A DNA stretch of 64,000 nucleotides from Branchinecta lynchi (Eukaryota > Arthropoda > Branchiopoda > Anostraca > Branchinectidae), in assembly GCA_023053575.1 (NCBI GenBank), contig JAKZAP010000009.1, positions 21,557,869-21,621,868 on the forward strand, given 5' to 3'. Positions 56,530 to 64,000 of this stretch are shown piece by piece; positions within the stretch are counted from its first letter, which is position 1, and every line of letters starts with the position of its first letter. The notes beneath the pieces were generated by a model, which saw only the letters and a program-made list of their open reading frames with translations, searched no databases and had not been told where the DNA came from. Position numbers and translations under genes: made by a program.

Positions 56530-58402
56530 TCAACAAGCTTTTCTTAAATGCAGTACGTATCCAACGTTATCACCATTCAAATCGATAGGTCTTCCCAACT
56601 GATCAGTAATTGTCATTCTCAAGGACTAAATAAAGTCTTTCGTATTGATAGGAAGATAAATGAGTTGTCTTGGGTTTTCAACAATTTGACAACCCGGTTC
56701 TGTATTCGGAACAAATGTCCAAATGACATCTGATTTACTTTTGTTTACGATAGAACTGTTTACAAGAGAGCAGGGGCCCACCTTGTTTTTGCTTCTGGGG
56801 CCCACCTTGTTTTTGCTTTCTGGGGCCCACCTTGTTTTTGCTTTTTATTAATGATTTGCCTGATGTACTGCCAATCTCCAAAATTATTATGTTTGCAGAT
56901 GATGTGGTCATCTTTGGATCCCATGTTGATTTGTCACAGCTTTTCCTTAATCTGAATAATACAATGTCGACTGCATCTGATTGGTATAAAAACAATCTGT
57001 TAACTCTGAATGAAAAAAAGTGTCAGTACATGTTGTTTTCACGTATTAGCTCAGTTAATACGATTGGTTTGAATATCTACCTCAATGATGTCGAACTACA
57101 GAGAGTTGATCATTTTCGATACCTTGGTGTAGTTCTGGATGAAAATCTTTCTTTTCGTCAACATATTAAAATTCTTGCATTGAAAGTGTTGCGGAATATT
57201 GGCATTCTTCGGAAACTACGCCATTTATTCCCGAGATATATTCTGAACACCATCTATTTTTCTTTCGTCCACCCGTATTTTGTTTACTGTGCTTCAGTGT
57301 GGGCTTCTACTTTTCCTTCTATTCTTAAACCTCTTCAGATTCTCCAAAATAAAGCCCTTAGGATACTTTTCAGTATTGACAATAGATCTTCAGTTAAGCA
57401 CCTTTATGCACTGTCGGGAATTTTCAGTATTTGTCAGCTCAGAGATATGTCTATTTCATTTATTTGTTTTTTATATCAACGTGGATTATTACCATTAAGT
57501 TATGCAGGGTTATTTTCAATTAACTCGCAGTTCCACAATTATCCCACTTCCCGTAGATCGGATTTTTCAGTTGAAATTAGGCCTACTTCACGATCTAGTT
57601 TTGGTCTTCGCCATGCTGGCCCGAAAATCTGGAACTCCATTCCAGCTGATTTGAAACAGTGTCTAGACCCATCAAAATTTAAAAAACTGCTTCGAAGGCA
57701 TATTATTGATTCTTGCAAGCAATAAAGTGTATGTACGTATCTTTAGTTGTGGTGTTTCGAAGGATTTCTATTATTTATTTTGTTTAGGCTAGGTTAAGAC
57801 GGTTATTTTTCTTTTATTGGAGTTAACTTACGCGTTTAAGTATGTCGTGAGGCATTTGCGTTGTTTGTTAGAAGTTGGTTAAATTTGTTATAAGTAAACT
57901 ACCTACCTACCTACCTACCTACCTAGCAGTGAATTTGAATTTTATCAACGCTTCTTGTTATATTCGGAAGCTTTGTACCTTCATTGATTTTCTTAGATAT
58001 CTCACTATCCTTCTCAAATCCTAAAATCTGACACAAGTCACTATTAAATCTAAACACATATTTTTCTTGTAATAGTATGACAAATCTCATAGATGCTGGA
58101 TTGGATGAAATTACAATAGGACATTTATCTTTTGGGGTATCAAAATACTGACACAAAAAATAATTCAAACAATCATCGTTATACATCCCATTAGGAATAG
58201 TAACATTCATCCATCCCCCCTCTTCGTCTTTCCTGTATTGAAATGTATTATTTCCAAATTTATCACTTATATTATGCCATGAATACCACAAAGTACACTG
58301 ATTCAAACCTATTTCATAATCCCAATTACGATTCAATTCGATTGGTCGACTAAATGTTATATCAATGATACTTTCATTACCTTCAATGTTTAACAACACC
58401 AT
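56530..58402 (-). pseudogene. penton-like minor capsid protein, split by a LINE
   Basis: The N-terminal part (58402 to 57926, about 159 residues) has strand-rich blocks beginning LLNIEGNESIIDI, with ELNRNWDYEIGL and IPNGMYNDDCLNYF. The C-terminal part lies at 56773-56530 and ends at TGA 56532-56530. The two parts are in the same frame once the LINE at 56774-57924 and one AGCAG duplication are discounted. A further in-frame TAG is at 56628-56626. Layout and strand pattern match the single-jelly-roll penton candidate of adintovirus-like elements. The identification is by family knowledge, not a search. Confidence 0.7.
56774..57929 (+). mobile_element. 5'-truncated CR1/L2-like LINE in the penton-like gene
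   Basis: Flanked by AGCAG at 56769-56773 and 57925-57929. It encodes RT from just after motif B (FLLFINDLPD), with motif C FADDVVIF, to a stop at 57723-57725. It is the same clade as the LINE at 51070-54096 but a different family. It ends in (CTAC)n at 57898-57923. The 5' junction holds three copies of a 24-25-bp unit starting GGGGCCCACC at 56773, 56797 and 56822. Confidence 0.9.
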
Positions 58403-58409
58403 TTATTAG
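58400..58409 (-). promoter_or_regulatory. start motif CTAATAAATG
   Basis: Overlaps the start of the penton-like gene. It also overlaps the end of the upstream gene, so the gap between the two genes is only 3 bases. Confidence 0.5.
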
Positions 58410-59264
58410 AAATATTTTTTATATATTGAATTGTAATTTCTCTTCGTAAGAAATTTATTTCGCATTAACGAATCCAAAATATCAATAGCTTCATTTCTCA
58501 CCTCATCAGATGTATTTCCGTTTACTCTGCTACCTATCAAAGTGTATAATTTTGAAATCATTTCATCACAATTCATAAATATTCGAGTTCCTTGTTGTTT
58601 GATAAAGGGTCTACTAGATTGATTTTTTTTTAATCTATCCTTATAGTCTTGTATAAATAAAATAATTTGATCATACTTATTCGAACTACTTTTACTTTTC
58701 AAACCACCATAACTTTGACTTATAGGTGTTAATTCAGCCAAAGCATCTTCTATATTCCCTGGGTTATCAAAGTAAAAAATGAGGCATCTCAAAATATTCT
58801 CCTTTATATCTTATATGATTATCTCTATATTTCACATTAAGTGCTTTTAATAAATCTTTATCAACACCTTGATTCATATCAACAACTTTTATATTTGTTG
58901 GTAAATCTGGAGATGCTTCTAAAGCGGTAGATTCTGTTGACTGCATTTCTACCTCTGAAACTGGACGCTGATATGGTTGTTGTTGTAAAGCTGTTTTATA
59001 CGTTTCACCTATCTGGAGAAGCCTTGTTCTTGAACTATCATCACCTTCCTGTAGTTTATTTATGATCATTTCAGTGTTTTCTTGTAATTTTATGATGGTA
59101 TCTTTAGTGTTTTCTTTTTGTGCTATAATAACTGGAGCGTTTAATTCTGAAGCATATTCCCGAAATCCTGCCTTCTCCATCTCATTTTGTTGGGCCTTTC
59201 TTCTCTGAATTTCTCTGTTCTTCACTATATCCGATAAAATATCACTCAAGCGTCTTGAATCCAT
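58406..59264 (-). pseudogene. coiled-coil structural protein of the block, frameshifted
   Basis: Two overlapping frames (59264-58767 and 58792-58406) look like one gene broken by a one-base shift near 58770-58790. Residues 1-90 of the first part are charged and helical (heptad-like KENTKDTIIKLQENTEM). Its end has a VDKDLLKALNVKYRD block. The second part ends with a helical repeat region (RNEAIDILDSLMRNKFLTKR). Proteins of this shape recur beside capsid genes in related invertebrate elements, but the role is unknown to me. Start at 59264 is set by the TATATAAATG motif, 16 bases after the integrase stop. Confidence 0.65.
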
Positions 59265-59271
59265 TTATATA
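59262..59271 (-). promoter_or_regulatory. start motif TATATAAATG
   Basis: Overlaps the ATG at 59264; an AAATAAAATTA box 8 bases upstream includes the integrase stop codon. Confidence 0.5.
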
Positions 59272-59280
59272 CAAGTAATT

Positions 59281-60240
59281 TTATTTCATAATAAATTTTG
59301 AAAGTTCTTTTTCATAAACCCCTCCTTGAATTAATTCCCCACTTTTGTCAGATATTTCATAAGTAATGGGAATGGTAGGTCTGATGGTTGCTATCTGAAA
59401 TACTTCATCCGTATAATTAGGTAAATATCCTTTATCAAAAACACTTTTTTCTTTTTTAATTCTGACTAAATCCCCTACTTTGACTTTGTGACACTGTGAG
59501 TTTCCTGTGATTTTGTAGTCATCTACTGGAGGAAACAAAGCATTGTAAACCTTTTTCTGATTTACCTTTTTACTAGCATCAACTGGTTTCATTTGTATTG
59601 AGCGGTGATAGGAGTTATTATAATTATTTACGAATACAGGTAAAATATCAATCCATTTACTAGTGTTGTTGTGAGTAAAATATTTCCATAACTTGTCTTT
59701 CAGCGTTCTATTGAACCGTTCAACGATTTGTGCTTTCAATTCGCTTTCAGATGCAAACCAGTGTATATCGTTATTTTTCAAAAAAGATTGAACATTTCTC
59801 ATTACAAATTCCTTACCTTTATCAGTTTGCAACTTTCTAGGAATTCTTTCTTTAAATATATGACTGAATGCGTTTAGTATTCCAGCACCCATTTTATCTT
59901 TCAAAGAGACACACCAAGCGTATTTACTAAAGCAATCAATAACAGTCAAGATGTAGTTTGCTTTATCATTCGCTTTTTTATATTTCTGGAGGTCAACTAA
60001 ATCAGCTTGCCATTGCTCATCAACATAGTGAACATAGACTCGTCACCTTTCAAAATTGTGATAGGAAGGTTTGTGTAACGTATACACATTCTCATTTTGC
60101 AAAACATTTTTTATTGTATCTTTAGAAACGTTCACTCCATTTTCTTTTAACTTTCTGTGAATATCATCAACACCCGAATAATTAGAATAATACGTCTTTA
60201 ATATATCTTTTTCTGCGTCGAGTTTTTTTTAAAAACAGAT
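59281..60240 (-). pseudogene. retroviral-type (rve) integrase, frameshifted
   Basis: The open frame from 59949 (222 residues) contains a DDE triad: D5 in VIDCFSKYAW, D43 in LQTDKGKEF, and E77 in IVERFNRTLK (D-x33-E). A C-terminal chromodomain/SH3-like segment follows (KVKVGDLVRI… to KELSKF). The N-terminal HTH-like part lies at about 60225-60050 in another frame, so a shift is needed near 60040-60055. Cuts and joins element DNA into host DNA in Polinton/Maverick and adintovirus-like elements. The start is unclear because the frame touches the zinc ribbon gene at an A-run. Confidence 0.85.
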
Positions 60241-60364
60241 TTTTCCTCGATCCGCAAATAACACAATTACCTTTCAGCATTGGAACATTATTTTTCTGTG
60301 ACACTGCATTAAACATTGATTCAGTATCAGTTTTCTTTTTACATTTCATACAATAAATCTGCAT
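60182..60364 (-). CDS. zinc-ribbon protein (CxxC…CxxC)
   Basis: 60 residues with two knuckles, YCMKCKKK near residue 4 and NCVICGSRK near residue 34, followed by a very basic tail (KKTRRRKR). The four-cysteine ribbon with an intervening PMLKG turn resembles the small DUF5679-type ribbons found in viruses and related mobile elements. Its last ~14 codons overlap the integrase N-terminal region in another frame, at a run of eight A residues (60226-60233). A fusion with the integrase by slippage or a single indel is possible. Confidence 0.75.
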   Translation of the reverse strand: MQIYCMKCKKKTDTESMFNAVSQKNNVPMLKGNCVICGSRKNLFLKKTRRRKRYIKDVLF

Positions 60365-60371
60365 TTATTAG
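60362..60371 (-). promoter_or_regulatory. start motif CTAATAAATG
   Basis: Overlaps the ATG of the zinc-ribbon gene, 17 bases after the protease stop. Confidence 0.5.
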
Positions 60372-60381
60372 AAAACAATTT

Positions 60382-63300
60382 TTATAAACGAAAAGCTACC
60401 AACTTCATTTTGCGCTTAATGTAGGAAATACAGTGAAGTCCACAGTTTAATTCATCTATATTTTGAACAGCAAGATTTTCATAAGCTATTTTTTTCTTTG
60501 AAGTTCTTAGATATTTAATTATTTCTTTTCCTGGGGGAATACCGAAAGAATCGAAAAATTCTACATGGGGGTATTCAGGTAGATTACAATAGGCAACCCA
60601 GTGAGTTCCAGGCATTCCGAGTTTATCATAATTAATGACACCACATTCTATACTATTTATCTGTTTGGGTAGCGTATCTATAGAGAACACACCTCTAAAC
60701 TGTGGTATATCCCCTAATGCATCCATAATATCAAAATTGGTTAGAGGTCCTACTTTACTTTTGCTTCTTGTTTGATATCCCCGTTTTTTGACTTCCTAGG
60801 CCTTCCACGTACCCCATGACCGACAACTTTTTGTGTTCCAGGGAGTGTAAGCACTCCACCTGTGTTGAAATCATCGTTTTTATGGCACTTGAGCTTACTC
60901 AAGTGCCATATAGCGATTGTTATTTCTGTCCGTCAGTCGGTCTGTCGGTCTGTCGGTCCCGGTTTTGCTAGTTCGGGCACTTCCAGATAAGCTAGGACGA
61001 TGAAACTTGGCAAGCGTATCAGGAACTGGACCAGATTAAATTAGAAATTGTCGCTTCCTCGATCCGACCATCTGGAGGGGAGTGGAGGGAGGGGGAATCC
61101 GGAAAAAATAGGAAAAATGAGATATTTTTAGCTTACGAACGGGTGATCGGATCTTAATGAAACTTAATACATGGAAGGACTTTGTGTCTCAGACCCTCCA
61201 TTTTAAATCCAGACCGGATCCGGTGACACTGGGGGGAGTTAGAGGGGGAAACCGGAAATCTTGGAAAACACTTAGAGTGGAGGGATCCGAATGAAACTTG
61301 GTGGAAAGTACAAGCAAAAGTCCTAGATACGTGACTGATATAACCGGAACGGATCCGCTCACTTTGGGGGAGTTGGGGGGGGGGAGAAGTCCGAATTTGT
61401 AGTGATCCCGCGAGTTCCGTGCTTCCTGATGTGCTGGGACGATGGAAATTGACAGGCATGTCTGGGACCCGACCAGCTTAAATAGGAAATCATCAATTCC
61501 CCGATTCGACCATCTGGGGGGGGGGGTGGAGGGAGGGTGAAGCCAGTATTTGAGGTATTTTTAGCTTGCGAACGGGTGATCGGATCTTGATGAAAATTGA
61601 TATTTAGGATGACCTCGTGTCTCAGACACCTCACTTTAAATCCGGGCCGGATCCGATGACACTGGGGGGAGTTGGAGGAGGGAACCGGAAATTTTGAGAA
61701 ACGCTTAAAGTGGAGGGATCGGGATGAAACTTGGTGGGAAAAACAAGCACAGGTCCTAGAAAGGTCATTGACATAACCGGACCGGATCAGGGCACTGTGG
61801 GGGAGTTGGGGTGGGGAACCGGAAATTTTGAGAAACGCTTAAAGTGGAGGGATCGGGATGAAACTTGGTGGGAAAAACAAGCACAGGTCCTAGACACGTC
61901 ATTGACATAACCGGACCGGATCAGGGCACTGTGGGGGAGTTGGGATGGGGGTCCGGATTTCTAGCGATCCCGCGAGTTCGGCATACTTCCTGGTGTCCTA
62001 GGGCGATGAAACTTGGCAGGTATGTCAAGGATCCGAACAGATTGACTTGAGAACAGCCGTTTCCCCGACCCGACCATCGTGGGGGGAGTGGGTGGATGGG
62101 AAGTCCGGAATCTAGTGGCGTGCATAACTTTTGAACGGGTGATCGGATCTTGATGAAAATTAATATTTAGGATGACCTTGTGTCTCAGACACCTCACTTT
62201 AAATCCGGGCCGGATCCGATGACACTGGGGGGAGTTGGAGGAGGTAACCGGAAATTTTGAGAAACGCTTAAAGTGGAGGGATCGGGATGAAACTTGGTGG
62301 GAAAAACAAGCACAGGTCCTAGACACGTCATTGACATAACCGGACCGGATCCGATGACACTGGGAGGAGTTGGAGGAGGGAACCGGAAATTTTGAGAAAC
62401 GCTTAAAGTGGAGGGATCAGGATGAAACTTGGTGGGAAAAACAAGCACAGGTCCTCGACACGTCATTGACATAACCGGACCGGATCAGGGCACTGTGGGG
62501 GAGTTGGGGTGGGGGTCCGGATTTCTAGCGATCCCGCGAGTTCGGCATACTTCCTGATGTCCTAGGGCGATGAAACTTGGCAGGTATGTCAGGGATCCGA
62601 ACAGATTGACTTGAGAACAGCCGTTTCCCCGACCCGACCATCGTGGGGGGAGTGGGTGGATGGGGAGTCCGGAATCTAGTGGCGTACATAACTTTTGAAC
62701 GGGTGATCGGATTTGAATGAAACTTGTCTGGTGAGCTATCGCCTCGGACGTTCAGTGTCACGTCCGAGTCGGGTCCGATACCTGTGGGGATGGGGGGGGG
62801 GGGGTGGAAAACTCAAGAAACTCTAAAAGTAGAGGGATTGGGACGAAACTTAATGGATGGAACAAGCATTAGGCCTAGATGAAATTGACGGAGCCAGATG
62901 GTTTCGGGGCTCTGTGGGGGGAGTTGGAGGGGGTTTCATGGAATTCCGGTAGTCGTGAGTTAGAATAGTTCCAGATGTAAAACGACAACGAAACTTAGCA
63001 GGCATATTAGCGACCCGAATTATCTTGACTTAAAAACCTGACACAAGGTACCCCCGGAAATTTCCATTCCTAGATCCGAGCATTTCTGGGGGAGCAAGAG
63101 AAGAGAAATATGGACTTCTATAAATTGCAAACGAGTGGTCTGATTCAAGTGAAACTTCATGGGTGATACGAATCGATGGCCTCGACATGTAAAACATGCG
63201 TTCGAACCATGTGCGACCACGATTAGGGGAATTGGGGGTGGGGGGGACTTTTGACATGCACAAAAACCAAACGGATGGACCGAATGAGATGCAGTTCGAC

Positions 63301-64000
63301 AGTGCCGAGTTTATGCGGCCTAGATTTGTTATTTGGCGTCTGGGCCGGATTCGGCCAAGGTAGGGGGGGGGGGGTACTGGAAACTTGCAGATAGGCTATG
63401 CTCCAATTTCAGTCAAACTTGATGAGGGAATTAAGAGATTGGGCCCGAACCGGCTCCGACAACGTTGGTGGGAAGGGGGGGGGTACCGGAACTTTCCAAA
63501 AATGCTCAGATTCGAGTGAAACTTGGTAGATGGTATAAACGAAGATGCTTTAGGTGGTCGATTTTTTTTTATTCCGAACCAGATTCGGCCACGGTAGGTG
63601 GAAATAGAGTGAGTACCGGAAATCGTGTAGCACGTCTAGGGATCAAACAAATGGATTTATTGGGATGAATGTTTGAACAGTCATGTGCATTTGCAATCGA
63701 GACGATGCCGGAACTGCTCAGAAATGAGTGAAACTAAATATCCTATTTCTATTTCCGATCCGCCTTTTTGGATGGCGGGTGTATTTTGTGACGTTTTCAT
63801 CTACTTTCTTGTACAGCCTACTCGTACAAGTGCCATATGAGCTCGTAGCTCTTGTTTTCCTTCCTAGGCCTTCCACGTACCCCATTACCCACAACTTTTT
63901 GTGTTCCAGGAAGTTTAAGCGCTCCACCTATGTTGACATCATCGGTTTCCTTCCCACGTACCCCATTACCCACAACTTTTTGTGTTCCAGGAAGTTTAAG
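60382..64000 (-). pseudogene. adenain-type cysteine protease with AT-hook-like N-terminal repeats, interrupted
   Basis: The catalytic frame 60726-60382 shows the adenain order: H42 in GTHWVAY, D59 in VEFFDSFG, Q88, and C95 in NCGLHC, with the Q-to-C spacing of 7 seen in adenovirus protease. A frameshift near 60750 separates it from an upstream region encoding 27-residue repeats (LPGTQKVVG, then RGRPRK). One unit lies at about 60770-60873 and two more at 63858-64000 with an 81-nt period. A Helitron-like element (60876-63855) is inserted between them. RGRPRK resembles an AT-hook, so the N-terminal region may bind DNA. The gene start is beyond the window. Role by family: maturation cleavage of capsid precursors. 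Confidence 0.8.
60876..63855 (-). mobile_element. Helitron-like element, copy 5, inside the protease gene
   Basis: Hairpin ATGGCACTTGAGCTTACTCAAGTGCCAT at the left, (GTCY)n at 60928-60958, then tandem ~300-bp sets of core units. The sets at 61690-61800, 61810-61930, 62230-62330 and 62370-62480 are almost identical. The right end is GAGCTCGTAGCTCTTGTT. Compared with the uninterrupted repeat unit at 63935-63955, it inserted in a T-rich GTTT site. Confidence 0.8.

Larger units (their letters stand above)
54433..64000 (-). mobile_element. Polinton/adintovirus-like gene block, decayed
   Basis: Eight genes on one strand encode a protease, zinc ribbon, retroviral-type integrase, coiled-coil protein, penton-like protein, small basic protein, double-jelly-roll capsid and a 102-aa protein. 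This combination is known for Polinton/Maverick elements and the proposed animal adintoviruses. The left boundary is cut by LINE A; the right boundary lies beyond the window. Neither PolB nor the packaging ATPase is present, and no terminal inverted repeats are seen. Confidence 0.8.

Overview
The window is a repeat-dense piece of an animal nuclear genome, most likely a marine or aquatic invertebrate. The evidence is GT-AG spliced exons, several LINE clades with endonuclease/reverse transcriptase reading frames, many terminal-inverted-repeat (TIR) elements with superfamily-specific target duplications, and a Polinton/adintovirus-like gene block. I cannot name the taxon from sequence alone. I saw no rRNA, tRNA or CRISPR array.

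Host genes. Two paralogous genes run on the minus strand. Gene I has exon A' 17316-16740, B' 12646-12486 and C' 11701-11327 (stop). Gene II has exon A 49149-48448, B 45040-44883 and C 40243-39875 (stop). Splice phases agree at every junction: A exons run phase 0 to 1, B exons 1 to 0, and C is terminal. A third A-type exon at 31887-31494 has the same phases but no partner that I can see. The product is not a family I recognise. Gene II exon A carries a frameshift; the gene I exons are open.

Mobile DNA from 1 to about 50 kb. This part is mostly small non-autonomous DNA elements, often nested. They include a hAT-type element (995-2376, 46629-48037), a TAA/TAG-targeting Harbinger-type MITE, a TA-targeting MITE, a 9-bp-TSD MULE/Merlin-type MITE, several long foldback families, and a Helitron-like family with a (GTCY)n tract, degenerate tandem core units and a terminal hairpin. 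A pair of paralogous segments (4.06-4.81 kb and 35.0-38.35 kb) supplies empty sites that confirm several insertions. LINE fragments of at least four kinds are scattered through the region.

Right arm (50.2-64 kb). An intact CR1/L2-like LINE (ORF 54096-51070) lies inside an older LINE of another clade. To its right is a compact minus-strand block of virus-like genes. In transcription order these are an adenain-type protease with N-terminal AT-hook-like repeats, a zinc ribbon, a retroviral-type integrase, a coiled-coil protein, a penton-like protein, a small basic protein, a double-jelly-roll major capsid protein and a 102-aa protein. Most are separated by only 3 to about 40 bases. Six of the starts sit in a TATAAATG/TAATAAATG motif resembling late promoters of large DNA viruses. 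The block is decayed by about five frameshifts, one in-frame stop, one LINE insertion and one Helitron-like insertion. No polymerase or packaging ATPase is in the window.
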